NCBI RefSeq assembly: GCF_030272615.1
Contig: NC_081410.1
Span: 572,149,241 to 572,213,240 of the forward strand
Source of the DNA: Cryptomeria japonica
Lineage: Eukaryota > Streptophyta > Pinopsida > Cupressales > Cupressaceae
Direction of reading: 5' to 3'
Length of the DNA: 64,000 bases
Made by a program: the position numbers and the translations under genes. Of the stretch, positions 23,620 through 34,555 are shown piece by piece; within the stretch, counting starts at the first letter, position 1, and every line of letters begins with the position of its first letter. Below the pieces are notes generated by a model. It was not told where the DNA came from, ran no database searches, and saw nothing but the letters and a program-made list of their open reading frames with translations.

Positions 23620-24570
23620 TTGGGTCCCGCTTTTCTATTGGCTACATAATACCACGCGGCACCCAACCATTGGCCTTGAAAATCCCTTCGCCTTCCACTC
23701 GATACTAGCCGTGTGTCTTTCTTTATACTGTGGTGGGCCCACATCTTCTTCTTAGACCATGTCATCATCATGACACGTGGATGGCTCCCGTTAACTCTCG
23801 CTATTTCGTGGGCCTAAAGAGTGAGCATTTTACCCTTGTGAAATAGCACCGACCGTCGGATCATCTCTGAAGTTGATCGGCATTTAATCCTTTGGAAAGG
23901 CTCTCAGGAATGGTGGGCCCGTTGACTCGTCATGAACACATGGCATCCTTGTCACTTTCGGAGCTGATTTGTCACTCTGTCATTCGCCAGAAGGAAACCA
24001 CAGGGGCCCCACTTCGTCTCAACAGGTCTATCTCCCACGTCATCATCATGACACGTGGATGGCTCCCGTTAACTCTCGCTATTTCACGGGCCTAAAGAGT
24101 GAGCATTTTACCCTTTCGAAATAGCACCGACCGTCGGATCATCTCTGAAGTTGATCGGCATTTAATCCTTTGGAAACGCTCTCAGGAATGGTGGGCCCGC
24201 TGACTCATCATGAACACCTGGCATCTAGTCACCTGTGGAGCTGATTTGTCACTCTATCATTTGCCAGAAGGAAACTACAGGGTTTCAATAAATTATTAAC
24301 AGCTGTACCTGCTAGGTCATCTCCACCTGCAACCTGACTCATCTCTGGGGACCACTTTGAAACTTTAATCCTGACCCACTGACTGTGGTGACTTGTGCCA
24401 CGTGCTACCTTTTAATATGCCAGAAGAAAGCCACGGGGCTTCCAACCACTCTTGACAGCTACACCCTTACTTCTTCCATCATGACACATGGACGGTTCTC
24501 GTTCATTCTCGCTATTTCATGGGCACAAGGAGTGAGCATTTTACCCTTGTGAAATAGTGTGAGTTGTTGG
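23620..24570 (-). promoter_or_regulatory. Tat-1 LTR upstream region with direct repeats and G-boxes (right copy)
   Basis: This is the counterpart of 10200-11130. GACACGTGGATGGCTCCC occurs at about 23772 and 24050, again with the GTGAGCATTTTACCC block, and a diverged third unit lies near 24484. The first G-box of the left copy (CCACGTGG near 10210) is CCACGCGG here, a single substitution. As this is the 5' LTR in element orientation, it would contain the promoter for the genomic RNA. No gene lies between 23302 and 24909. Confidence 0.55.
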
Positions 24571-24914
24571 ATCATTCACGAGATGTGCACTAGTTACTGG
24601 GCCCGACAACTTTAGAAGAAAAGCACACAAGGCATAAAATTTTCAAATAATCAACATAACTGCCTAGGCAAATAACAAGGGGGGACACTTCCTATGACCC
24701 CACGACCCATAACTTAAGTGAATAAAGTAACAGAAGATTAGAAACCAGAGGGTTTAACACAAAAAAGATAAGATCTAAAAATCAAAAACCCTTAAACCCC
24801 TAAGGTCTAGAATAGAGCTAAAGCATTTGGAAATACACCCTATTCGACGAAACAACATACCATAGCCAATTATGAGAAAAGAAAAACCCAATTTTAAACA
24901 GTGATAATAGTTTG

Positions 24915-25641
24915 CACATAAACCTTCCTCTGATAATGCAAACATAACCATCAATCCCATCGATATCTAAATTACATGAATAAATCACCTATAAATAAAG
25001 ATCATTAAACCTTATTGACAAGGTTGGCTAAACCCTATACCCATAAACCCATAAAAATTACATTACATGGTATCACTGAACCAATTTAATGATTTACATT
25101 ACATAGCATGGACCTAAATTAAGTAACCAAACAATTCCATCAACCAAAAATTTTGCTAAGACCAAAATCCAACACGCTTCACCAACCGATAGAAACCTTT
25201 AGTGAAGTAACATAGAAAGTCTAACTGGATCCAAATAGGACCAACACAACATCACGCCAGCCAATGCAAAGTCACCAAACGCTTAGGAAAATGATCAAAA
25301 AGCACCTTCAGCATGATAGAAACTAATTCCATAAGCTGGACCAAAATTGTCTTATCAAAACATCAAACATCACTTATTGGTAAAGCTAACTAATACTAGG
25401 AAATACCAACCGGGAACATAAGCAATAGTTACCAGAGCACTAGAACATGAACCAATAGAATATGACAAACAAATAACCATCTAGAGTAAGCATCCAAAAT
25501 TGATTCTAGAGATCTAATCATACTGGATCAGAATCATAGCCAAAGCCAAGATGATCACCAAGACTAACCGGGATAGGTCCAACCAACATACAGTGTTGAC
25601 ATCAATGACAACACTTAACCAAATCCAGCATATTGCCAACA
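24915..25641 (-). repeat. Copia-1 5' LTR, outer part
   Basis: It resumes the LTR broken at 5200 (CACATAAACCTTCCTCTGAT matches 580 onward of the other LTR) and ends CATATTGCCAACA. It is followed by the duplication ATTCT at 25642-25646. Bases 24910-24914 (GTTTG) are the right Tat-1 duplication. Confidence 0.92.
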
Positions 25642-25646
25642 ATTCT

Positions 25647-26218
25647 CACATTTCTACTTAATTTCTCTTCCGATGTGAGATTTATCATTTCAAGTAATGT
25701 GACTCATACATTCTTTATTTAATTATAGTTTACATTCAATCATACCATTTAGGGTTATTCTCTTACACATTTGAGTAGTATAGTAGTTTATTTTTAAGCA
25801 CTTTAGCTCATAACAATTTTACAAAAAAAAATTAAAATTCAAGAGATCACATTATTCAAATTTTGATGTCAGCTATTTATGGAGGTGGAAATCATTAAAA
25901 TAAGGGTTTGGCTAAGGAAAAACTCTATTGTTGATGGTGTTTTGATGCACTATCAAATATAGAATAAAAGTATTGAATACTCTATCCTCTCGATAAAAAA
26001 GACTCTCGAAAGATGAAGATTTGCGAAGGATCACTTGTGATGACTCCAAGGTTCTTTTATGTTACGTCTTAATCGTGTTGGATACCTTCAATGGTATTGA
26101 TGTGATTTGATGTTCCTATGAGGGGACTTACATTGAACACCTGAATTCTTGAATGATTGCTGGAACGTGGGATTTCTCTTGATTTTTTTAAAAAAGGAAA
26201 GAGGATAAGGATTGAGAA
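25647..26218. other. Unassigned flank between Copia-1 and Tat-2
   Basis: This is AT-rich sequence with no convincing ORF, repeat or RNA gene. It continues the pre-insertion locus of Copia-1 on the left and abuts the Tat-2 3' LTR on the right. The A/T runs at about 25830 and 26185 are simple low-complexity sequence. Confidence 0.5.
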
Positions 26219-27698
26219 TGTATGTGGGAAAAGCAGGTCAATGAAACTTAAAATGCGAAAAGTGAAGCTCAAAGAGACTTGTCCACACACCCACATGACT
26301 TCTTGGCACAAGTTATGGAGTCATGAAGGATGACTCAACTTCCCAAGGTTGGTTCCATGGTTCTATATCTCACAAGGTCCCTCAAACCAATGCCTTTGCT
26401 CTCAGATCACTGAGCAAAGTGGTTTAGGGATGACAAATGGAAGAACAAGGGATGTTTTTGATTGATTTTTACATGAAAATGCATCCTATCTATGCATGAT
26501 TCTACAAAATGCAATAAACTAGATTATAAGATGACAAGATTAGTAGCAATACTATCCTAACATGATATACTAGTTATATGATTTAAGCTAATGATAAAAG
26601 AATGTAGTCAAAAAAATTTATTAGATTAATTCCTTTTCCAAAGAGAGACTAGATGTGCTAAAATTGAGCATTAATGAGATACTAAAGCTTTCATGGATTT
26701 TAGATAATAGATTTCTTAGATTCATGGATCCCCAAAATGGAGGAAGGAGAGCTCTATTTATAGCAAAAATAGGGCAATGGATGGTCAGGATTGAAAGAGT
26801 TAATCAAGGGCCAAGATTGAAAGTTGTCAATCCATGTTTACAATTCTCACCAATGAAATGGTGACAATTGTCAACATAAGGCTGGTTGAGAGGAGATGTA
26901 AGAAGCATTAAATGCTTGAGAAGACCTCGTGGTTACCCTAGGGGGTAAGGGTTAAGGTTAGGTTAAGGTTATCCATTGGATAAAGCTTTTACCCAAAGGA
27001 TAAACTCTTTTGCAAGGGTTAAAGGAATAACCATGGTCAAAGCAATAAATGTTTGATGAGACCCTTGGGTTAGATGGAGGTTAAGTTAGGCAGAAAGTCT
27101 CTAACCATGCCACTAAGGGTTAGTTAACCATTAATGGTTTGAAAGCTTCGGGGACAAATTTGTAAGTGTCCTTCCAAATTTGGGGGCATTCAACAAGTTA
27201 TCTTGTTGAATGGATAAAGGCTTTAATGTATTTTGAAAACTTTACTCCAAATTTGAGAAGTGACCTCAAATTTAGGGAAAGGGGATAATTGATGGGTTTG
27301 GGTTAATTGATTAGGATTAGATGGATTCTAGAAGAATTTAGGAATACGGTTTAGGATGCAAGTGGGTGAGGAAAATAGAATTAATTAAAATAAATTGCTT
27401 TATTTCAATTTGGTTGCAAGTTGGGGATTTTAAATAAATTAGATTTATTTAATTGGGGTAAACTATTTAATTAAATGTGAATTTAATTAAAAAGTAGAGA
27501 GAAGGGTTTTAATTAAATAAAATGATTTATTCAATTAAATGATGCAAAAAGGGCTTAAGTGAATTTAACTAAATAAATTGAATAATTTACTTAATTAAAT
27601 AGAAGAATGTGGGTGATTTAATTAAATTGGATTTAATTAAATAGAGGAATGAATATGAAATATTCATTTAGGAATATGGTCATTTTTATACATCTACA
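26219..27698 (-). repeat. Tat-2 3' LTR
   Basis: This copy is 1,480 bp. It begins TGTATGTGGGAAAAG, ends CATTTTTATACATCTACA, and matches 50984-52450 closely. The part at 27390-27660 is rich in TTTAATTAAAT palindromes, shared with the other copy. Short frames such as 26655-26864 occur in both LTRs (51418-51627) but have no recognisable domain. A minus-strand read starts TGTAGATG after a polypurine tract, which fixes the boundary. Confidence 0.9.
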
Positions 27699-27713
27699 TT
27701 TTGCCCCTCTTTG
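27699..27713 (-). other. Tat-2 polypurine tract
   Basis: The minus strand reads CAAAGAGGGGCAAAA immediately before TGTAGATG, the start of the 3' LTR. It is a textbook purine tract and confirms minus orientation. Confidence 0.8.
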
Positions 27714-28012
27714 AAATGACGTGTGTGCACATGTTGATTCAAAGAAAATGATGTGTCATTATGATTTGTTTGTGATCAATTTTTATGTCGTGCCCTAGAA
27801 TTGATAAATGATGTTGATAATGCCCCCTCAGGAGATGAATCAAAAAATTTGAAAAATTGATTTGAGTAGGATAATTTTGATATCATTGTAAATTTTGGTC
27901 TATGTTGAATGCGGAAATTGATTCATCTCCCGATAATGATGTTGGGTAGGTTGGCATGAGACACCAGGAGTGATTTTCACATTCCTCCATGCAACCCTAA
28001 TTTTGATTGACC

Positions 28013-28022
28013 CTATATAAAG
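28013..28022 (+). promoter_or_regulatory. TATA box of the antisense gene in Tat-2
   Basis: CTATATAAAG lies 74-83 bp upstream of the ATG at 28096 on the plus strand, opposite to the retroelement's own transcription. The spacing fits a TATA box with a start site near 28045-28055 and a short leader. Confidence 0.5.
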
Positions 28023-28278
28023 GGAAAAAGTGATTTCTTTTGTCTCATTTGTGCTTGTTGACTTTGGAGAAAGTGACACTTGGAGAGAAGTCAACATGTC
28101 GATTCCGTATTCTTCTCATCGATTCGAGTGTGTTAGGAGGTATCAAAGGCCTATCGCATATGGACCACCGGTAAGTCAACCTTTTTGACCCCTATTTGAT
28201 TTTTGTTTTTGTCGTTTTTGGTCATTTTTTGAAAATTTTATGCGGATTTTTATGTTTTAGCACGTCGGGTCGAAAAGG

Positions 28279-28708
28279 TAGTGCATATGAAAAATTTCAT
28301 AGCGTGTAGGTTTAAACCATAGAGGGTAGCGTCTGAAAAGTTTAGGCTAGTGCATCATTAGGTTATGGGCATAGGATTAGGTTAGTGCATCGGGAGCACA
28401 GGGTAGCGCGTTAGGTAAAATGGGTAGCGCATAGAAAATATCTTGTGTATAGGGGTTCTAGGGGGTCACATGGGTAGGTCTAGATAGCGTGTAGGTGTGA
28501 CCTAGCGCATAGGGTTAAGTGTGTAGAATTTAGAGAAGATAGAATAGTGCATAGGGTAGGTTTAGCACATAGGGTAGGTTAGGTAGCGCTTTGGAAGAAA
28601 AGGATAGCGCGTAGGTTTCTGCAATTGCCTAGGGTTGATTGGGTAGCGCGTTGAGTTAGTGCATGAGAACCAGCTTAGTGCCTAGACAAGATGTTTTAGT
28701 GCATATAG
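28279..28708. repeat. Array of TAGCGCAT-type motifs (Tat-2, 3' side)
   Basis: About 19 short motifs with consensus TAGYGCATAGG (variants TAGCGCGT, TAGTGCAT, TAGCGTGT) occur every 15-35 bases, separated by unrelated spacers. They lie inside the intron of the antisense PMD gene. The reverse complement of the same motif forms arrays at 48783-49140 and 50641-50905 at the other end of the element. The function is unknown. It is not a tandem repeat in the usual sense because the spacers vary. Confidence 0.7.
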
Positions 28709-28975
28709 GAAAATTTTTGGTATAGTGGGATCTAGGAATGAAGAAAATGGGTAGGGTGATGCTAGTTCTGTCGGGATAAGTGCGTTTTGTTAGTCTTCAT
28801 GTCTGCTGCCATTGGTGGGATAAGTGTGTCCAATATGAGTTTTGAGATAACTTGATTTAATTTGTGATGTTTCAAGTTGATATAGATTTGATGTGATTTT
28901 GATATGATGTGGAACTTGATTTAAATTTGTTCAAAGTTTTCATGTTTTTAATATGAATGTGTTTGATATTAATTG

Positions 28976-29075
28976 TGGAGCTTGAGTTGTGTTACAAGCT
29001 AATATGGATTATGGAACTTGAGTTGTGTTACAAGTTGATATGAATGTGAAACTTGAGTTGTGTTACAAGTTGATA
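28976..29075. repeat. Three-copy 35-36 bp tandem repeat
   Basis: CTTGAGTTGTGTTACAAG recurs at 28981, 29017 and 29052. The flanking text repeats too (TGGAACTTGATTTA, TTCAAAGTTTTC before and after). It lies in the same intron as the TAGCGCAT-type array. Confidence 0.75.
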
Positions 29076-31411
29076 TATTTTGATGGATTGATATGATGTG
29101 GAACTTGATTTAGACTTGTTCAAAGTTTTCAAGTTTTCGAGATGAATTTTATTTTGATATCCATGTGTTGATGAGGGAACTAATATTGGACTTGTGTTGC
29201 TTTTTGACAGGAGCATCTTGGAGTTGTATAGTCCCATGAGCGATTTTCGAGATCGTGGTACTTATACCACGATTGACACAGGCTAACAGAGACATTATTG
29301 AGAGGTGTGGTTTAACCTCTTTGTTAGATATGCCTCAATTTATAGTAAACCGAGGTTTATTGACAGCATTGGCAAAGAGGTGGCATAGCGATACAAACAC
29401 CTTTCATTTGGCGACATACGAGATTATAGTGATGCCTGAGGATTGCTACCGGATTCTGTGGATTCCTGTAGTAGGTGCATTGCTACCCTACGAGTAGACA
29501 GAGGAGGGTGGGATTGAGGCACTCTGCCAGATTTTTCAGGATGACACTATTTGTGGGTATGAGATCCCTTGGTAGGATTTTTAGATTTGGATTATACGCC
29601 TCTACCATCAGTGTTGGTAGGCTTTATAGGTGGTTTCTTATGTCCCGACCGTAGGTCAAAGGGAGTGTCAGTGGGATGAGGATTGGTGCTAGAGTACATG
29701 GTGATGCAGGGTAGTCAATTTGCATGGGGGTCAGCTATGCTGGCCCATTTATACAGGGATTTGCATGAGGTAGTGTATTTGGGTTATGGCAGTCTATCAG
29801 CTGGAGTGACACTGCTATAGGTATTGGCATGGGAGCATATCCCCATAGCTATGCCATTGGCAGATAGAGATAGGCATGTTGGATGTGCGTACGCATATGG
29901 GTATAAAGGGATAGTTGTCTAGCGTAAGCTAGGCAAACTAGAGAATTGGAGGAGAGTGCTGGATGATATTGATATGGTCGTCTGGTGACCATATACAGGT
30001 TGTGAGGTATGGGCTAAGGATGGGATGGAGATGCCCTATGTCTTCATGACCAGATATTTGATAGGGCAGATGCACTTTGTGATTGAGAGGTTTCTGCATA
30101 GCCGGGTACTACGGCAGTATGGTCGACAACAGGGGATACCATAGGGAGCATGTTTTTATGCTCGACGGAGACAAGATATTCTGGATTAGGGACCGATGAT
30201 TAATAGCGGGGTGGCAGTGGAGGTTCTTTCATGCAGTCAACCAGATTTGGGATTATGCCCCTGAGATCGTGGATGCAGGGATGACTGATGATTTTGCAAA
30301 ACTCTTTGCAACAAGGGCAGTGGCTAGGATATCTGATCTAGCTGAGATGATTCTAGCTTTTGATGATGATGAGGAGGTAGATGAGGGGGGCTGAAGGAGG
30401 AGGTGACGGAGGAGATGGTAAAGGAGGTGGCTGAGGGTGGTGAGGGGAGAGGAGGAGATTGGATTGAGGGAGACTTGATCAGGGGAGGAGAGGAGTGATA
30501 GGTGGAGATGGTGGTGCTAGAGGGATACAGGGTGAGAGAGTAGGGTGGCGGGTGGTGATGGATAGGGGGAGAGGAGGAGCGAGTGGGCGAGGTGTTAGCG
30601 GCGGTGGGAGGGTATGATGATTTCAGATGACCAACCTAGAGGAGGAGGTTAGATGTTTTACCTCCACCAGCACCGAGGACAGTTAGAGGGATAGGGGGTA
30701 CCCCTTCATAGGTACCCTTGCAGGTGTGGATTCTGATACATGTGAAGGATGCACAGATTAGATCGCTGCAGTTGTCAGTGTAGTAGTTGCAGACACAGAA
30801 GTTGGCATATTAGCGTTAGATGACACAGCTGACCATAGAGCGGGATATTGCCTTGGAGTGGTTGGCTCGAGCCGAGGCTCAAGTAGAGGATTTGGAGAGA
30901 GTGGCAGTAGGTGGCCCGATGAGAGACACCTTGAGAGATCTTTCTTTGAGAGCCAAGGAGGTGGAGTATTATATGAGACATTATGAGGATGCAGTGCCCA
31001 GGGAGCGCTGAGTATAGAGTTTTACACAGTCGAGATCTAGTCAATCTTGAGAGACTAGGTCGAGGATGGAGAGAAGAGGCATGACAAAGCCTCCTAGATA
31101 GGATCCACCTGGAGATCCAGGTGTTGGGACATCTTCAATGAGATCATCTCCCTCAGGAGATAGTCATATGTGAGAGACGTTGTCTCCATCGTATTTTGAT
31201 CATTGTATTGTACTTGGCACATATATGACATATTTTGTATATTGATTATTTGTCGAGATATATATATGACACCATTTTCTTTGATCTTCATGTGATGTCT
31301 TATGGATGATGCTTTCTATATACTTTAGTTTATTCTATGATGATGCAATGCTTAGATAGATGTATGTGGTGCGATATGTGATGAATATGATGTGATAATG
31401 CATGATGATGT

Positions 31412-31789
31412 GAGATGTATCTTGAAAATGAGATGTATGATATGATATGTTGTGAGATGTATCTTGAAAATGAGATGTATGATGTGATATACTGTGAGAT
31501 GTATCTTGAAAATGAGATGTATAATGTTATATTCTGTGAGATGTATCTTGAAAATGAGATGTATGATGTGATATGCTGTGAGATGTATCTTGAAAATGAG
31601 ATGTATGATATGATATGTTGTGAGATGTATCTTGAAAATGATATGTATGATATGATATGCTGTGAGATGTATCTTGAAAATGAGATGTATGATGTGACAT
31701 GCTGTGAGATGTATGTTGAAAATGAGATGTATGATGTGATATGCTGTGAGATGTATCTTGAAAATGAGATGTATGATGTGATATGCAAC
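31412..31789. repeat. 42-bp tandem repeat, nine copies
   Basis: The unit starts GAGATGTATCTTGAAAATGA and repeats every 42 bp exactly nine times with few substitutions. Because 42 is a multiple of three, several frames stay open on both strands, giving spurious 14-residue periodic ORFs of 125-152 codons. It lies just 3' of the antisense PMD gene, between it and integrase. Confidence 0.92.
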
Positions 31790-32745
31790 TAATTGTAAAA
31801 TGTTATGCAACTAATTGATTTTGAGCATCCTCATTCTGCATTCATCATCCCTGTATAGCCACATGTTGTTTTCTTTCTTTATAGGTATCATCATTGAGCA
31901 TTGATTTGTTTTGGGATATGTTGAAAATTTATACAAGCAGAATGGTATAATTGAACCATAATGACCTGAGAAAAATTTACATGATTTTTGATTTTGCAAG
32001 ATAGCACAAGTGTCAAGGTATAATTGAACCAGACAAGATTAAACCATTTGTATGTGCAAAGTGGATTTGTGTCTTTAGTGATATGCTGTGAATCACGTCT
32101 CGAGACAAGTATTTACACAGTATAGATGATTGCCTCACAGACAAGAAACTAAGAAAATATTGGAGTCCCTATGACGTTCTCTAGCTTTGAAGCATTGTGG
32201 AGAAAATTTAGAGGATCCAACAATTCAAAAAGTTAAAGTGCAAAAATAGTCAAAACTTTATGCAAGATGCAGCATTTGATATTTCAAAAAATCATACATC
32301 ATATTTTGTGAGTCCTGTTAAGCGATAAATGTTTTGTTCTACGGTTGTGCGAGTGTTGTTTTGTTGGATATGAAGTTCTAAGTTTGCAGAAAGTTTTGAT
32401 GTCTCGAACGTGTTGCAAGCTTTGATTACTACCCCTAGTCAAGTGTACTTCCTAATGTGGATATGTACAGTGATTACCAAACCATGGTGAGATGGGGTGA
32501 AAGGATATGTGCATAAACCTGGATAGTGACTACGCTAAGTATGGCCTGGATGGATATTATGCTAAAAATGTCAAGTGATGGTCGATAGTACTTTACTGTG
32601 GAGATAATGGTATGGATAGATATAGAGGAGCTGTCCTCTCACAATAGCGCCTGTTGCCAAGTTTTCATCAATAGCTTTTATTATACCTTTTTATTTACCT
32701 TTTTCTTGATTTTTTTTTTTTCTTGACCTTTCCATGCATTAGATT
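31790..32745. other. Non-coding stretch between the 42-bp array and integrase
   Basis: This is AT-rich sequence without a supported ORF. TCTTTCTTTATAG|GT at about 31872-31885 resembles a splice acceptor for the plus-strand gene, but nothing coding follows. The T-runs at 32700-32730 are simple sequence. Confidence 0.4.
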
Positions 32746-32749
32746 ACTC

Positions 32750-33889
32750 AAGTGTAGTATTTCTTCAGATGAATGTTGTTAGTTGGTTCATCGAGTACAT
32801 CTCCTTCTGAAGTTGTTAGCTAATAGACACCTGATCCATAGGCTGATATGATGACATAGGGACTTAACCAATTAGGTTCAAATTTCCCTTTCTTTTCCCA
32901 ATCTTGCTGATTTTTTAGGATTTTCTTTGAGTACTAGGTCACCAACTTTTAAAAATTCTGGGAATGACCCTGTGGTTGTAGCTCCTACACATACATTGCT
33001 AATATGCTTTAAGATGAGTGTAAGCATGTTGACGTCTTTCATCTAGAAGCTCGAGCTCTTGCAGTCGGTTAACTCAATACTCTTCATCTGGGATTAAGCC
33101 TTTCAAAGAGACTCTGAGAGATGGAATTTCTACCTCCAAAGCTAAAATAGCTTCGGATCCATATACCAATGAATATGGTGTAGCCCTGGTAGGTGTGTGG
33201 ATGCTAGTTCTGTAGGCCCAAAGTGCTAGATTGAGTTGTATATGCCAATCTTTTCTTGTGTTATTCACTATTTGCTTTAGGATTTTCAATATTGTTTTGT
33301 TGGGTGCTTCTGTCTGACCATTCCCCTGTGGATAGTAAGGTGTAGAGAAACGATGTTGTATTTTGAATTTTTCACATAATTCTTGCACATCTTGGTTCTT
33401 AAAAGGCCATCAATTATCTCTGATGATGGAACTTGGAATACCATATCTACAGATCAGATAATTAAGGATAAAAGAGGCAATTTGTTTCCCAGTCACCGTG
33501 GTCATAGGGACTACTTCTATCCATTTTGTAAAGTATTTCATTGCAGTTATACTGAACTTGTGTCCATTTGAAGATGAAGGATGAATTTTACCGACCAAGT
33601 CTAGTCCCCACTGACAAAAGGGCTAGGATGTTGTGAATGGCTGCAGTTCCTGTGCCAGTGCATGTATAAGATTGCCATGGATTTGGCATTTAGGACACTT
33701 TTTTGCAAAGTGATAAGAGTCTTTTTCCATTGTTGGCCAGCAATATCCCATTCTTAGAATCTTTTTAGCAAGAGTAGTACCACTTGAATGTGTGCCACAG
33801 ATACCTTCATGAATCTCGTGTAAAGCGAAGTCAGATTTATTACGATCAAGACAACGAAGAAGAGTACCATCTAGACCTCGACGATACAA
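32750..33889 (-). pseudogene. pol: Tat-2 integrase
   Basis: The zinc finger HEIHEGICGTHSSGTT and CPKCQ (33889-33623) is followed by WGLDLVGKIHP near 33600 (first Asp), SSIIRDN (second Asp) and PQGNGQTEAPNKT (Glu). Then come LALWAYRTS, TPYSLVYGSEAIL and a C-terminal region with VGDLVLKENPK near 32930. TGA at 33410 (after IIRDN) and several later stops break the frame. It abuts the second RNase H upstream, the standard Tat order. Confidence 0.85.
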
Positions 33890-34119
33890 AGTATCAGCAG
33901 TAAGAGTATAACGGGCGGCTTGTCCGATAAAGTTGCGCTTCTAGTTTTGGGATAAGTCAATGGGTAAGATATTGTTCTTAAGATAGTCATAGATGGGTCC
34001 ATATAATAGAGAGTCGGAACTAGTCAAGTCATAGATAACATAGGATTCCGAATGGTCATAGGCAGGGGAGAACAATTTCTCTACCAAGAACTCATAACAA
34101 TTCTATTACTTTGGAATTT

Positions 34120-34510
34120 GTAGTAGTGAAGTGATAGTAGCCATGGCATCAGCTTCTTTGTTGTCCAACCTTGGTATTTGTTTGAAGGTGATGTATACAA
34201 AATATTGCTTGAAATCATCCACCATTCATTTGTAGGATAGCAGCTTGTCATCCTTTGTCTAATAGTCATTGTTGATTTGATTGATGACGAGTTATGAATC
34301 TTCGTAGACTTTTAATTCAGTGATCTGCCATTCTACAGCCATTTTGATGCTTATAACCAATGCCTCATATTCAGAAATGTTGTTGGTGCATGGAAACATA
34401 AGCCTATATGATCTTAGTATAGTGTGTCCTTTAGGAGTGATAAACAGAATGTCAACACCTGAGCCATGTTGTGTGTAGGATCCATCAAAATATAAGGTCC
34501 ATTGTTTGGG
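34120..34510 (-). pseudogene. pol: Tat-2 second (archaeal-type) RNase H
   Basis: The minus strand reads LYFDGSYTQHGSGVDILF near 34490 (first Asp), CTNNISEYEALVISIKMA (Glu), LKVYEDS (Asp) and DNKEADAMATITSLL (last Asp). It lies between the gypsy RNase H and integrase, as in standard Tat elements and unlike Tat-1. TAG/TAA codons after YEDS and NNDY interrupt it. Confidence 0.78.
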
Positions 34511-34555
34511 GGAGATAGTAAGAACGTCTCTATCTAGAAATTAGATCTCCATAGT

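Larger units (their letters stand above)
5201..24909 (-). mobile_element. Tat-1: Ty3/gypsy retrotransposon with giant, ORF-bearing LTRs
   Basis: The element is 19.7 kb with TSD GTTTG (5196-5200, 24910-24914). LTRs are 5201-11468 and 18650-24909 and the internal region is 7,181 bp. Each LTR starts TGTTGTC; the left one ends ATAACA and the right one ATAATA, a mutated CA end. The domain order on the minus strand is gag, protease, RNase H with archaeal-type features, RT, degenerate gypsy RNase H, integrase. A second RNase H marks the plant Tat lineage (Ogre-like elements). A sampled 270-bp stretch of the two LTRs differs at about 3% of positions, so the insertion is moderately recent. All coding regions carry stops. 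Confidence 0.93.
18650..24909 (-). repeat. Tat-1 5' LTR (6.26 kb)
   Basis: This is the direct repeat of 5201-11468 with a few percent substitutions and scattered small indels. Its outer end reads ATAATA where the other copy has ATAACA, so the terminal CA has mutated. It contains the same upstream repeats, long ORF and tail. Confidence 0.92.
110..25641 (-). mobile_element. Copia-1: Ty1/copia LTR retrotransposon, split by a nested gypsy element
   Basis: The element is bounded by direct 5-bp duplications ATTCT at 105-109 and 25642-25646. LTRs of about 1.18 kb begin TGTTAGA and end CCAACA. The minus strand gives the order gag, protease, integrase, RNase H, which is the Ty1/copia order (integrase before RT). 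The primer-binding site matches initiator tRNA-Met. The internal region is only 3,452 bp because the RT is missing, so the copy is defective. Its 5' LTR (on the right) is interrupted at 5200/24915 by Tat-1. The two LTRs differ visibly at well over a tenth of positions in the first 110 bases, so it is older than its guest. Confidence 0.93.
28096..31011 (+). pseudogene. Antisense plant mobile domain (PMD) gene carried by Tat-2
   Basis: A plus-strand gene lies between the integrase and 3' LTR of a minus-strand element. Exon 1 (28096-28170) starts MSIPYSSHRFECV and ends at a consensus donor CCG|GTAAGT. A matching acceptor TTTTTGACAG lies at 29201-29210. Exon 2 has the PMD signature: ERCGLTSLLDMPQF, LAKRWHSDTNTFHLATYEI and YRILWIPVVGALLPYE. 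Further on, in shifting frames, are YRDLHEVVYLGYGSLSAGVT and YGYKGIVV-like blocks, a Gly/Arg-rich stretch (30370-30620) and a coiled-coil tail (30820-31011, RDIALEWLARAEAQVEDLER). PMD proteins derive from transposons and include MAIN-type silencing factors. Antisense PMD ORFs are known in some plant gypsy elements. Several stops (e.g. at 29229, 29496) and frameshifts make it a pseudogene. Confidence 0.72.

Noticed and set aside
26655-26864. 69-codon ORF in the Tat-2 LTRs (also 51418-51627)
   Set aside because: Conserved only because the LTRs are repeats; no domain and no upstream signals.
27390-27660. Palindromic TTTAATTAAAT stretches as hairpins or origins
   Set aside because: AT-rich low complexity shared by both LTRs; nothing else supports a function.
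31412-31789. Possible CRISPR array
   Set aside because: Units are contiguous with no spacers, and the context is a plant retrotransposon.
31330-31810. Three long periodic ORFs (125-152 codons)
   Set aside because: They are by-products of the 42-bp repeat, whose length is a multiple of three; the peptides are 14-residue repeats on all strands.
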